Assembly: GCA_036272735.1 (NCBI GenBank)
Contig: DATAYF010000560.1
Location: forward strand, 1-10,895
Source of the DNA: DATAYF01 sp036272735
GTDB taxonomy: Bacteria; Chloroflexota; Ktedonobacteria; Ktedonobacterales; Ktedonobacteraceae
DNA: 10,895 nucleotides
Direction of reading: 5' to 3'
In this document: in pieces, positions 1 through 6,061 of the stretch
Layout of the letters: each line of letters opens with the position of its first letter
How positions within the stretch are numbered: position 1 is the stretch's first letter
Notes under the pieces: generated by a model
What the model saw: only the letters and a program-made list of their open reading frames with translations
The model's database searches: none
Told to the model about the DNA's origin: nothing
Position numbers and translations under genes: made by a program

Positions 1-123
1 ATCCGTTTTCTTACGCAATGCCCAGTTGTTGACAAATCGACAGCGCCCAAAGGTCCGAGCAAGCGTCTGCTTCTGCTCGTCGGTAGGAGAAAACCTATAC
101 TTGTACGCGCGTTTCTGTTCCAT
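1..123 (-). CDS. tnpB: TnpB (IS200/IS605 OrfB) RNA-guided nuclease, N-terminal 41 codons
   Basis: The reverse strand from the ATG at 123-121 runs open to the window edge and encodes 41 residues beginning MEQKRAYKYRFSPTDEQ, followed by GRCRFVNNWAL. YKYRFxPTxEQ and GxxRFVxNWAL are the hallmark of the N-terminal helix-turn-helix region of OrfB/TnpB of IS200/IS605 elements. Full-length TnpB is usually about 350-420 residues, so the RuvC-like and zinc-finger parts and the omega RNA at the 3' end are outside the window. TnpB is known as an RNA-guided DNA endonuclease that helps retain the element at its site. The start is only 7 nt from the -10 box of a strong promoter and there is no Shine-Dalgarno, so the message is probably leaderless. 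Whether the full gene is intact cannot be judged here. Confidence 0.85.
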   Translation of the reverse strand, partial: MEQKRAYKYRFSPTDEQKQTLARTFGRCRFVNNWALRKKTD

Positions 124-126
124 ACT

Positions 127-537
127 CTACATTATAGCAGAGGTGGTGTAGGAAGTCAACAAGGAATGCTGAAAGGAACGGCGGCATTCATCCCCATCGC
201 TCGAAGCAAGGGGTCCTCCGCCGCCGCATTTATGATAGATAATGTCCTGTCCTACCGATTGAATCTTTTGCACAACGTCTTCAGAGGAGATCTGCTCAAC
301 ATCTGCTAACCGCCTGACTGCTTCAGCAATACGACCAGTAAAGTCGCTCAATTGCTCATTTGCAGGTAATGCGATAAGGGAAGGTTGCTCGCCTGTATCG
401 TCGACTGCACGAGCAAAGACAAGCATGCGATCATCAAGATACTTGATGGGTTTCCACCCTGCTGTTTTCAAGTAAGCGATGAAATCATCGAGGCTGAGAT
501 AACCCAAAGAGGGGTGCCTGGGTATGATTTTTATCAT
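127..537 (-). CDS. Uncharacterised DUF4365-partner protein, probably truncated at its C terminus by TnpB element insertion
   Basis: This is a 136-residue frame whose ATG overlaps the stop of the DUF4365 gene in an ATGA (534-537), so the two are translationally coupled. The N-terminal ~100 residues look genuine: LSLDDFIAYLKTAGWKP, then a LPANEQLSDF segment and IQSVGQDI. They resemble, from memory, a cyanobacterial/Chloroflexota family of unknown function whose members run well past this point. From about residue 101 the sequence becomes YHKCGGGGPLASSDGDE and ends TTSAIM, encoded by the hairpin and promoter of the adjoining TnpB element. I infer that the element landed in the gene near position 235 and that the present tail is element-derived. 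The remaining C-terminal part may lie on the far side of the element. No known catalytic motif is visible in what remains. It could still produce a stable short protein. Confidence 0.6.
   Translation of the reverse strand: MIKIIPRHPSLGYLSLDDFIAYLKTAGWKPIKYLDDRMLVFARAVDDTGEQPSLIALPANEQLSDFTGRIAEAVRRLADVEQISSEDVVQKIQSVGQDIIYHKCGGGGPLASSDGDECRRSFQHSLLTSYTTSAIM
131..159 (-). promoter_or_regulatory. Near-consensus sigma-70 promoter of tnpB
   Basis: On the minus strand TTGACT (159-154) is separated by exactly 17 bp from a perfect TATAAT (136-131). The tnpB ATG follows after 7 nt, so transcription should start at or beside the A of the ATG. The -10 box overlaps the last codons of the truncated upstream gene (127-537), which fits a promoter brought in by the element. 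Confidence 0.75.
181..227 (-). repeat. Subterminal hairpin of the TnpB element left end
   Basis: On the minus strand GCGGC (227-223) pairs with GCCGC (185-181). Inside it CCCC (213-210) pairs with GGGG (195-192), then a short GCT-TCG-AGC tip follows, with one unpaired T interrupting the stem. An imperfect hairpin with a bulged or extrahelical T is the kind of structure TnpA transposases recognise at IS200/IS605 ends. A second small inverted repeat, GAATGC/GCATTC, lies at 164-169 and 184-189. Assignment to transposition is inference. Confidence 0.5.
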
Positions 538-1067
538 AATTGTAGCCTCGCTTGTGCCTCATCCATTAGCATCGTCAATACGTTGACAGTAAATATCTGG
601 CTTTTCGAGATGGAGATGCGCTTTTTTCGCGTGTTAAGCGTCTCTGCCAGGTCCGAGGGCCGCCAGTAGTAGCAGCATTTGTGGAGCCGTAAACATTCTT
701 CATCCTGACTTAGCCACTCATCAGAGTTAGGAGGAAGACACATGAGAATCAGTACGCAGATGCTACTATTGATGATATCATTATAATTCTTGACTTCAAG
801 GTCATAGGTAATAGCATCTCCTCGTAATGTCCAGACCTTGGAAGCCTTAATTTGAAAAGGGATAGGCATACTCGACGTATCGGTATAGCGACCATTGCGT
901 TCGACAATTTTGCAAAAGGACATATCAACGCCAAAATCCTCTTCAGATTTATAAATATTTGCACCAGCTTTAGCCGCAATAGCACGTATATATGCTAGAC
1001 TAAACGCCTGAGCTTTAAATGATTCAGGCATTTGCGAAGGTGTCGCCGGTGTCGGGATCATTCCCAT
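534..1067 (-). CDS. DUF4365 domain protein, PD-(D/E)XK nuclease-like
   Basis: This 177-residue protein has a DUF4365 pattern: AQAFSLAYIRAIAAKAGANIYKS at about 19-41, D-F-G-V-D with D48, then F-Q-I-K with Q72 and K74, a Y-D-L-E-V-K-N-Y strand at 88-95, and a Y-Y-W motif at 133-135. The D48...Q72-x-K74 arrangement resembles a PD-(D/E)XK nuclease core, as has been proposed for this domain. The biochemical function is unproven. It is a cytosolic protein with no signal peptide or membrane segment. The start at 1067 lacks a good Shine-Dalgarno; GAGAGG lies about 12 nt upstream, and M3 or M13 are alternatives. It is followed by the truncated partner gene with a 4-nt overlap. DUF4365 proteins often occur in accessory and defence-type regions, but a defence role here is speculation. 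Confidence 0.7.
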   Translation of the reverse strand: MGMIPTPATPSQMPESFKAQAFSLAYIRAIAAKAGANIYKSEEDFGVDMSFCKIVERNGRYTDTSSMPIPFQIKASKVWTLRGDAITYDLEVKNYNDIINSSICVLILMCLPPNSDEWLSQDEECLRLHKCCYYWRPSDLAETLNTRKKRISISKSQIFTVNVLTMLMDEAQARLQL

Positions 1068-1375
1068 CGGGGAAATAGGCCTCTCTTGTTATTAAAGATA
1101 GTTTATAGATGCTTCTTTGCGCGGAATAATGGCTATGTCTGACAAAGGGTCGTTGAGATATTATCTGCCCTCTTCAATGTGATTCGATACTTTTTGCGTC
1201 CGCTTTTCCAGGTAATACCAAGCATTTCGCGGCTCTTTTTAAGGATATTAGTGATTATAACATAAAAAAGGGCGTAATAGAAGATCATTTTCCTGAAAAT
1301 AGTATTTGTTGCGGGAAAATGCTCAAGGCTCAGGTTTTTATTAACAGCACTGAGCCTTGCTATGCTTTTTCTTAC
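1068..1375. other. Intergenic region between hbd and the DUF4365 pair
   Basis: About 308 bp with no credible gene. The right part (1090-1150) is AT-rich and must carry the minus-strand promoter of the DUF4365 gene, but I cannot assign a convincing -35/-10 pair. The left part holds two consecutive inverted repeats downstream of the hbd stop codon, listed separately as a terminator region. Confidence 0.6.
1286..1359 (-). terminator. Tandem hairpins, probable hbd terminator
   Basis: Downstream of the hbd stop on the minus strand, CAAGGCTCAG (1359-1350) pairs perfectly with CTGAGCCTTG (1333-1324), a 10-bp stem, and AGCATTTTCC follows. A second stem, CATTTTCC (1321-1314) with GGAAAATG (1293-1286), comes next and is followed by a CTTTTTTATG stretch further on. 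The first hairpin sits 16 nt past the stop codon, a typical place for an intrinsic terminator, although its U tract is short. Confidence 0.6.
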
Positions 1376-2224
1376 TTAGTACTCGTAGAACCCTTTGCCG
1401 CTTTTGCGTCCATTCATTCCCGAAAGGACCATGCGACGTAACAGCGGTGGCGGGGCGTATAAGGGGTCCTTGTACTCCTCGTAGATGGCTTCAGCCGCCC
1501 ACAGCGTGGTGTCAAGCCCAACGTAGTCAAGCAGGGTGAAGGGTCCCATAGGATAGCCACAACCCAGCTTCATTGCCGTGTCGATATCATCCCGGCTCGC
1601 CATGCCATTCTCTAGCATACGAATGGCTGCCAATAAATAGGGGATGAGCAGAAAATTGACAATAAAACCGGCGCTATCTTTGGCGAGCACCGGCGTCTTG
1701 CCCAGGGAGATAGCAAATTGTCGGATCGTTTCAATGGTGCTATCCGTAGTGGAAATAGTTTTGACGATTTCCACCAGGCGCATCACGGGGGCCGGATTGA
1801 AGAAGTGGAGTCCACACACTTTATCGGCTCGTTTGGTGACCGCGCCCATCTGTGTGACGTTGAGTGACGAGGTATTCGAGAGTATGAAAGCTTCGGGTTT
1901 GAGCATGTTGTCAAGCGCGGGGAAAAGGCGCAGCTTTTCTTCCATATTCTCGATCACTGCTTCTATGACCAAGTCGCAATCGGCGAAATCTTCTATTTGA
2001 AGCGTTCCATGCAAACGTGCTCGATACTCTGCAACTTGTTCTTGCGTGAGCTTGCCTTTTTGTGCCATGTTCTCCCACGCAGCATGGATGCGTGTGAGTC
2101 CTTTATCAAGCAATGGCTGATTTATCTCGCGTACAATGGTTTCATAACCGGCCTGGGCGCAGGTTTGCGCGATGCCACTCCCCATTAAGCCAGCACCGAC
2201 AACGCCTACTTTACGAATCGTCAT
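1376..2224 (-). CDS. hbd: 3-hydroxybutyryl-CoA / 3-hydroxyacyl-CoA dehydrogenase
   Basis: This 282-residue protein is the length typical of stand-alone Hbd. It catalyses NAD(P)-dependent interconversion of acetoacetyl-CoA and 3-hydroxybutyryl-CoA, used in butyrate or polyhydroxyalkanoate metabolism and beta-oxidation, in the cytosol. Visible features are a Rossmann motif G10-A-G-L-M-G15 near the N terminus, the SNTSS strand with S119, G-L-H140-F-F-N-P with the catalytic His, its partner E152 in LVEIV, and N190 after DSAGF. The C-terminal helical domain contains G-Y-P-M-G-P-F-T-L-L-D-Y-V-G-L-D and ends GKGFYEY. I chose the ATG at 2224 because it starts MTIRKVGVVGAG, as in the family, and AAAGG lies about 11 nt upstream. 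The in-frame start at 2272 would add 16 unrelated residues. No thiolase, crotonase or CoA-transferase gene is adjacent, so its pathway role stays open. Confidence 0.92.
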   Translation of the reverse strand: MTIRKVGVVGAGLMGSGIAQTCAQAGYETIVREINQPLLDKGLTRIHAAWENMAQKGKLTQEQVAEYRARLHGTLQIEDFADCDLVIEAVIENMEEKLRLFPALDNMLKPEAFILSNTSSLNVTQMGAVTKRADKVCGLHFFNPAPVMRLVEIVKTISTTDSTIETIRQFAISLGKTPVLAKDSAGFIVNFLLIPYLLAAIRMLENGMASRDDIDTAMKLGCGYPMGPFTLLDYVGLDTTLWAAEAIYEEYKDPLYAPPPLLRRMVLSGMNGRKSGKGFYEY

Positions 2225-2309
2225 CGAATCATCAATCCTTTCAAGTACACAATAAAATAGCTCACCCAGCATGGCTTGCCAGGTAAGGTAACTCCGTAAC
2301 TGTTGTCAC

Positions 2310-2338
2310 TGTATCACAAACGATCCCAAAAATTTCAA
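2310..2338 (-). promoter_or_regulatory. Possible hbd promoter
   Basis: On the minus strand TTGAAA (2338-2333), a 17-bp spacer and GATACA (2315-2310) preceded by TG (extended -10) lie in the 124-bp gap between the hydrolase stop and hbd. The -35 is good and the -10 weak. If real, hbd is at least partly transcribed separately from the HIT-hydrolase pair. Confidence 0.3.
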
Positions 2339-2348
2339 CCGTGTCTCT

Positions 2349-3218
2349 TTACTTCGCTGCGAGAAACTCGCGAATTTCCTGTATCGGACCCTGCTCGGTG
2401 CCAAATATCAGGGTGTAGTGGTTGAGGGCGGGAAAATTACGATAGCGACAATCAGCAATGCTATGGTGCAGCGCGTGCGCACCCTCTTCTGGCAGCAACT
2501 GATCGTTGTCGAAAAACAAGCCTTGTCCGGCGCGCAACAGAAGTGTTGGCACCTGAACATGCGACCATTGCTGCTCTGGCTCTGCCTGGGAAAAGTTGAG
2601 GCCGTCTTCAATGATGGCTTCGCGATAGGCTTTGGCGCTGACGGTTCCATCAGGATGACGTTGTACATCGTGGTCAATGTAAGTATCGATATAGCTATTC
2701 CAGTATGGCCCGAAAAATGGGGCCTGCTGCAAACGCGCCACGTATTCCTCATAAGATGGTACCGATTGGCCGAGCCTATTAATCGATGCGGTGAGCCATA
2801 CCGGTTGTTCTGCTGGTGTATTCCACGGTAGTGCTGCACCCGCATCGAGCAGCACAAGCTTACTCAGCTTATCTTGATAATGCGCCGCGAAATAGAGCGC
2901 AATCAATGCTCCGAGCGAATGGCCGATGACCACGGGATGTTCGATGCCCAGCGTCTCGATGAGGTGTGCCAGGTCTGTTGTATGAATGGGTACGCTGTAA
3001 CCAGTGGCAGGCTTATCGCTATCGCCACGCCCGCGTAAGTCGTAGGCGATCAAGCGATACCGGTCAGCGAGATCATCAGCAAAGGCTTGAAAACAGAATG
3101 CATTGGCTGTGAGTCCGTGCAGCAAAATGATCGGTGGCCCTTGCGTTCCCCATTGGACACAGTGTAGCTTTATATCACCTATATTGACCATTTCGTCACG
3201 TACAGGGTTAACTGACAT
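2349..3218 (-). CDS. Alpha/beta-fold hydrolase
   Basis: This is a 289-residue alpha/beta hydrolase. The core shows the oxyanion-hole H-G at 34-35 (ILLHGLTAN), D-L-R-G-R-G-D-S at 60-67, the nucleophile elbow G-H-S101-L-G, and the C-terminal catalytic His in N-H267-Y. The acid is probably one of the two Asp residues in F-F-D-N-D (237 or 239). There is no signal peptide, so it should be cytosolic. The substrate cannot be told from sequence; similar proteins include esterases, haloperoxidase-like enzymes and C-C hydrolases. I chose the ATG at 3218 because AGGAG lies 6 nt upstream and the homologous region begins soon after. The longer frame back to 3407 merely shadows the HIT gene. The start lies inside the end of the HIT gene (11-nt overlap), so the two form an operon. 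Confidence 0.85.
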   Translation of the reverse strand: MSVNPVRDEMVNIGDIKLHCVQWGTQGPPIILLHGLTANAFCFQAFADDLADRYRLIAYDLRGRGDSDKPATGYSVPIHTTDLAHLIETLGIEHPVVIGHSLGALIALYFAAHYQDKLSKLVLLDAGAALPWNTPAEQPVWLTASINRLGQSVPSYEEYVARLQQAPFFGPYWNSYIDTYIDHDVQRHPDGTVSAKAYREAIIEDGLNFSQAEPEQQWSHVQVPTLLLRAGQGLFFDNDQLLPEEGAHALHHSIADCRYRNFPALNHYTLIFGTEQGPIQEIREFLAAK

Positions 3219-3864
3219 GTTTGGCTCCTTGCTGTTCGAATGTGCGCCACTTGGCGATAGTGGCTTGTACAAGTGGCTTGCCGACTTCATAGCGTTGTTG
3301 CGGCGAGCGCCAGCCGGTATTTTTGAAGTGAGGTGCCGCATTGGCCCAGAGTACTTTCTGAATGATGAATTGATAGCGTTCCGCGTCGGGCGGAAACAGC
3401 ATAGCATGGGTGCTGTCTTCTAGAAAAAAGTAGTGGCCGTGAGCAGCATGCCACCGGCGCAGATCAGTTTGTGTGTGAATAATCTCCGCGTGTAGCGCCG
3501 TATCGAGGTCGTAATGAATGTCCCCAAAGGGGAAACAGTGCAGGTGAGCATGAAAAACGGTCTGGTGAAAGATACCATGTTCCCAATACACGGGCACGTC
3601 ATAATACTCGGCGAAGAAGGTCCTGACCTCGTCTTTTAATGCTAAAAACTCCGCGTCGAGGGTTCCTGGAACATCACCGTAGCAGGTATAATGTTCTTTG
3701 GGGATAATGAGCACATGCCCTTCGATAAGTGGTGCGTGGTCCGTGATCAGGCGAAAATGCGCCGTCTCTTTCAAGAGATATTGTGCGAGGATGTCGTCTT
3801 GACAGAAAGGACAGGGCATTTGCTCTCTGGCAGCACTAGAGGCGGCGTTGTCCTCACGTTGCAT
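3208..3864 (-). CDS. HIT-family (histidine triad) nucleotide-binding protein
   Basis: This 218-residue HIT protein carries C18-P-F-C21 near the N terminus, a zinc-site-like pair seen in many HIT proteins. It also has I-E-G-H-V-L-I-I-P-K-E-H, and the triad H105-A-H107-L-H109 in which the middle His is the usual nucleophile for nucleotide phosphoramidase or hydrolase chemistry. It is longer than Hint proteins (about 110-140 residues), with an extra C-terminal ~100 residues including H-Y-F-F-L-E-D and a W-R-S-P-Q-Q-R-Y segment. This places it among the larger uncharacterised HIT proteins rather than housekeeping Hint. The ATG at 3864 is preceded by AAGGAG at 8-nt spacing; a GTG at 3873 overlaps that Shine-Dalgarno and is unlikely. 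It heads a two-gene operon with the overlapping alpha/beta hydrolase. The substrate is unknown. Confidence 0.85.
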   Translation of the reverse strand: MQREDNAASSAAREQMPCPFCQDDILAQYLLKETAHFRLITDHAPLIEGHVLIIPKEHYTCYGDVPGTLDAEFLALKDEVRTFFAEYYDVPVYWEHGIFHQTVFHAHLHCFPFGDIHYDLDTALHAEIIHTQTDLRRWHAAHGHYFFLEDSTHAMLFPPDAERYQFIIQKVLWANAAPHFKNTGWRSPQQRYEVGKPLVQATIAKWRTFEQQGAKHVS

Positions 3865-3904
3865 AGATACCACTCCTTAGCTACTAACGTGTTATGTCTT
3901 CTCC

Positions 3905-3934
3905 ACTATAGCGCAGAGCTTATGTATGATGCAA
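3905..3934 (-). promoter_or_regulatory. Promoter of the HIT-hydrolase operon
   Basis: On the minus strand TTGCAT (3934-3929), an 18-bp spacer and TATAGT (3910-3905) lie about 40 nt upstream of the HIT start codon. The expected transcript begins near 3898. Confidence 0.5.
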
Positions 3935-3947
3935 GTCGTATAGAAAC

Positions 3948-3977
3948 GGAACAAGACACCTGCTCGTGTCCTGTCCC
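3948..3977 (-). terminator. Hairpin after the flavin reductase gene, probable terminator
   Basis: On the minus strand GGGACAGGACAC (3977-3966) and GTGTCTTGTTCC (3959-3948) form a continuous 12-bp RNA stem with two G-U pairs and a 6-nt loop, starting 35 nt past the stop codon. A short, U-poor stretch follows (GTTTCTAT), so termination may be imperfect. Confidence 0.5.
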
Positions 3978-4011
3978 GTCTGAGGTATCGTCTAAGGGTT
4001 GAGGCTAGAGC

Positions 4012-4488
4012 TTAGCCAGCATGGCGAAACCCTGCTTCGTTCATGGTTAACGATTGCCCCTCATTCAGGGTACCAGCATCGACAATTTCAGCCAGCACCA
4101 GCGTTGAATCTCCTGACGGTATCGTCTGGCGTACCTCGCAGGCCACCCAACCCAGCGCCTCTTTGAGTACTGGCGTATTGTTTGCCACCATTTCGTAATT
4201 AATTTCAGAAAGCTTCTCAGGGTGCTTGAGCGCAGATTTCCCCAACGTGCCCGCGAGTGAGCGTTGCCCCGACTGTAAAACATTCACTGTGAATTTGCGG
4301 CTATGCTGAATCATGGGCAAGGATTTAGAGGCATTCTCTACTGAAACCACGAGTAATGGTGGCTCAAAAGATGCCTGGCTGAGCCAGTTGGCGGTGAACG
4401 CATTAACTTCTCCGGCGTCGCTGCACATCACCGCGTAGAGTCCATAGGTGAACATGCGCAACACCTGTTTTTTTGTGTTTTGATCCAT
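4012..4488 (-). CDS. Flavin reductase-like (split-barrel FMN-binding) protein
   Basis: This 158-residue protein of the flavin reductase-like domain family typically binds FMN and reduces it with NAD(P)H, or acts as the small component of a monooxygenase. Visible family features are the N-terminal F-T-Y-G-L-Y-A-V, then N-A-F-T-A-N-W-L-S-Q-A-S-F-E-P-P-L-L-V-V-S-V at about 29-50, S-R-K-F-T-V-N-V-L near 63-71, and the closing strands A-C-E-V-R and L-V-L-A-E-I-V. It covers the whole domain, with no extra domain, and is soluble. The ATG at 4488 has GAGAGG about 9 nt upstream. It is monocistronic: its own promoter is at 4543-4571 and a hairpin follows it. No monooxygenase partner is present in the window. 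Confidence 0.85.
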   Translation of the reverse strand: MDQNTKKQVLRMFTYGLYAVMCSDAGEVNAFTANWLSQASFEPPLLVVSVENASKSLPMIQHSRKFTVNVLQSGQRSLAGTLGKSALKHPEKLSEINYEMVANNTPVLKEALGWVACEVRQTIPSGDSTLVLAEIVDAGTLNEGQSLTMNEAGFRHAG

Positions 4489-4507
4489 ATACGGTTTCCT
4501 CTCTTCC

Positions 4508-4534
4508 TACTTCCCGTTGGATGACGGGCAAGTA
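4508..4534 (-). promoter_or_regulatory. 5'-UTR hairpin ahead of the flavin reductase gene
   Basis: TACTTCCCGT (4508-4517) and ACGGGCAAGTA (4524-4534) pair as a 10-bp stem with one bulged base and a 6-nt loop. It lies between the predicted promoter and the start codon, within the untranslated leader. No known riboswitch consensus is recognised; a transcript-stability or attenuation role is only a possibility. Confidence 0.35.
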
Positions 4535-4542
4535 ACACCTAC

Positions 4543-4571
4543 ACGATACAAGAAAATGCTGAAGAGGTCAA
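4543..4571 (-). promoter_or_regulatory. Promoter of the flavin reductase gene
   Basis: On the minus strand TTGACC (4571-4566), a 17-bp spacer and TATCGT (4548-4543) give a good sigma-70-type promoter with a leader of about 45-50 nt. The -35 box nearly abuts the long perfect hairpin at 4575-4625. Confidence 0.55.
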
Positions 4572-4574
4572 TTG

Positions 4575-4625
4575 AGCATTGATAAGTGTGCATGTGCCCG
4601 GAGCACATGCACACTTATCAATGCT
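4575..4625. repeat. Perfect 23-bp inverted repeat with 5-nt loop between divergent genes
   Basis: Positions 4575-4597 and 4603-4625 are exact reverse complements; the loop is CCGGA. The arms begin AGCATTGATAAG and end GCATGTGC. It lies between the divergent flavin reductase (start 4488) and the transporter (start 4730), immediately upstream of the flavin reductase -35 box. There is no T tract on either side, and no gene in the window ends here. It may be an operator, a remnant repeat element or a structured leader; the sequence does not decide. Confidence 0.85.
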
Positions 4626-4729
4626 ATGCATGAAAAATAGAGCACTGTTATATAGAGAGCGAATTATATACCAACGGAATACAATGGAAATTGGGAGAGA
4701 GGTATGGGATTGTGAGGAATGGAAAATAC

Positions 4730-6052
4730 ATGAAAATACTCAATAAATCTTTGAGACAATACTTATTTGTTATGAACGCGGTAGGCACGCCATCTCGGGA
4801 TGGGGTACCTACCGTATTATTGAAAAGTTTCTGGCAAACCAACGCGGTACTTATTGCTCTAACGACGTGTCTTGCCCTGTCGATGACCAGTATCGGTATT
4901 TTTGGTCCGGTCGTTGCCAAACAGCTCACTCAACTTGGGTCATCGTTAAGCGCGAGAAGCCTGATCACGATGGCTCCTTTTGTTGTACACCTTTTGCTTG
5001 CCTCGGTGGCTGGTAGCTTTGCAGATCGTTATGGGCGTCGCCCCTTGATCCTGCTGGCCTTTATCGGCTCGGTTGTTGTGAACGTTGGCTACCTGTTTGC
5101 TCACTCCGTTGCTATATACGTTGGCATCCGTTTTCTTCAAGGCGTGGTGAGTGTTGGCATGCAACCAGCAGCTATGGGCATTCTGGGTGATATGGTTCCC
5201 GAACACAAGCGTACCCATTGGGTTGGCATCATCATGGCTGGGACTGCGGCCGGTTTTCTGATTGGTCCGACGCTTGGTGGTTGGCTGTTTGATCATTGGG
5301 GGTTCATCGCGGCCTATGGCGTTGCGGCGCTGTTCAACATCGCTGCACTACTGGTGGTATTAAAAATGATCCCCGAAACGGGTGGAGCATCCACAAAGGA
5401 TAAGTACGTCTCGTCAGACGCTCAACCACTCGACGTTGCGCAAAAATATCTGCCGTTTACGCTGCGTAGCCCGCAATGGCGGCTTTTAGTGGCCCTACTT
5501 TTACTTGAGTTTATTATGGCGTTTATTATGACCTTAATTGAGCCTCAATTGATGACCTATGCTTATAAAAATTTGCTCTTGAAACCTACCCAATATGGTT
5601 TAATCATCAGTGCTTTTGGTTTGTCTTCACTTATTGGTCAGCTTACTATTGGGCGCATAAGTAGGTACTTGAATAGAAAATGGAGTATAACGCTTGGTTT
5701 CCTGCTCAAATCGGGCTTCTCATTTAGTCTGCTCTTCTTTAAGCACGCTGAATTCTTATTGCTCGGCGCTCTGCTTGCAGGTTTCGGACGAGCATTGATT
5801 GGACCAACGTTGAGCACGTTGTACTTAAACATGACCTCGAAGCGGCATCACTCGCGCGTTATTGGTATTCGCGAATCAATATCGTCTCTAGGTCATATCG
5901 CCGGACCGTTGTTAGCAATCTGTATAGGTCCTCTCTTGCATGCGCATGGCACCTTTCTGCTGTCGGGTGTGATTGGCGTAGGGGGAGCGCTACTGGCGTT
6001 TATTATTATCGATAAAGGCGACAAAGAAGCACCTGTAGCAACTTCCGTCTAG
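4730..6052 (+). CDS. MFS transporter, drug-efflux (DHA1/TetA-like) type
   Basis: This is a major facilitator superfamily protein of about 440 residues, with around twelve hydrophobic segments expected. The first begins F-W-Q-T-N-A-V-L-I-A-L. Motif A, G-S-F-A-D-R-Y-G-R-R-P, follows TM2 at about residues 95-105, and the TM5 region has G-F-L-I-G-P-T-L-G-G, the antiporter-type motif C. A hydrophilic central loop (E-T-G-G-A-S-T-K-D-K-Y) separates the two six-helix halves. This fits a proton-coupled drug or metabolite exporter of the inner membrane; the substrate is unknown. The start is uncertain: TTG at 4691, ATG at 4730 (GAGGA about 12 nt upstream) or ATG at 4772 (no Shine-Dalgarno). I chose 4730. 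An interspersed-repeat-like palindrome (4779-4814) is read through in the N-terminal tail as VGTPSRDGVPT. The gene ends just before a strong hairpin. Confidence 0.85.
   Translation: MKILNKSLRQYLFVMNAVGTPSRDGVPTVLLKSFWQTNAVLIALTTCLALSMTSIGIFGPVVAKQLTQLGSSLSARSLITMAPFVVHLLLASVAGSFADRYGRRPLILLAFIGSVVVNVGYLFAHSVAIYVGIRFLQGVVSVGMQPAAMGILGDMVPEHKRTHWVGIIMAGTAAGFLIGPTLGGWLFDHWGFIAAYGVAALFNIAALLVVLKMIPETGGASTKDKYVSSDAQPLDVAQKYLPFTLRSPQWRLLVALLLLEFIMAFIMTLIEPQLMTYAYKNLLLKPTQYGLIISAFGLSSLIGQLTIGRISRYLNRKWSITLGFLLKSGFSFSLLFFKHAEFLLLGALLAGFGRALIGPTLSTLYLNMTSKRHHSRVIGIRESISSLGHIAGPLLAICIGPLLHAHGTFLLSGVIGVGGALLAFIIIDKGDKEAPVATSV
4779..4814. repeat. REP-like palindrome encoding VGTPSRDGVPT on both strands
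   Basis: The 16-nt arms 4779-4794 and 4799-4814 pair at 14 of 16 positions around a TCGG loop. In the phase present here both strands translate to the same peptide, VGTPSRDGVPT. From memory this peptide recurs in predicted proteins of Ktedonobacteria, which would make this a dispersed palindromic repeat; that is knowledge-based and not shown by this window, which holds a single copy. It sits in the unconserved cytoplasmic N-terminal tail of the transporter. Confidence 0.65.
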
Positions 6053-6061
6053 ATGGCATGG

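Larger units (their letters stand above)
1..235 (-). mobile_element. Left end of an IS200/IS605-type TnpB element (partial)
   Basis: A TnpB N terminus (123 down to 1) is preceded on the minus strand by its own near-consensus promoter and a large imperfect hairpin (181-227), the layout expected of an IS200/IS605 left end. The rest of tnpB and the right end lie beyond position 1. No TnpA is visible, so it may be a tnpB-only element that is moved by a TnpA supplied elsewhere. The outer boundary near 227-240 is inferred: there the protein encoded at 127-537 stops resembling its family and becomes a Gly-rich, arbitrary tail. IS200/IS605 elements make no target duplication and have no terminal inverted repeats, so none were expected or seen. 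Confidence 0.65.

Noticed and set aside
2225..2272. Upstream ATG of hbd at 2272
   Set aside because: It adds 16 residues before the canonical MTIRKVGVVGAG start and has no Shine-Dalgarno.
2418..2831. 137-codon plus-strand frame inside the hydrolase
   Set aside because: It is antisense to the conserved hydrolase C-terminal half, with no family match.
3219..3407. N-terminal extension of the alpha/beta hydrolase
   Set aside because: It overlaps the HIT gene, is basic and low in hydrolase character, and a strong Shine-Dalgarno directs the start to 3218.
4691..4729. TTG start of the transporter at 4691
   Set aside because: It adds 13 residues with no family resemblance, and the ATG at 4730 has a plausible ribosome site; not fully excluded.
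4946..5296. 116-codon minus-strand frame inside the transporter
   Set aside because: It is antisense to clear transmembrane coding sequence and of biased composition; a shadow frame.
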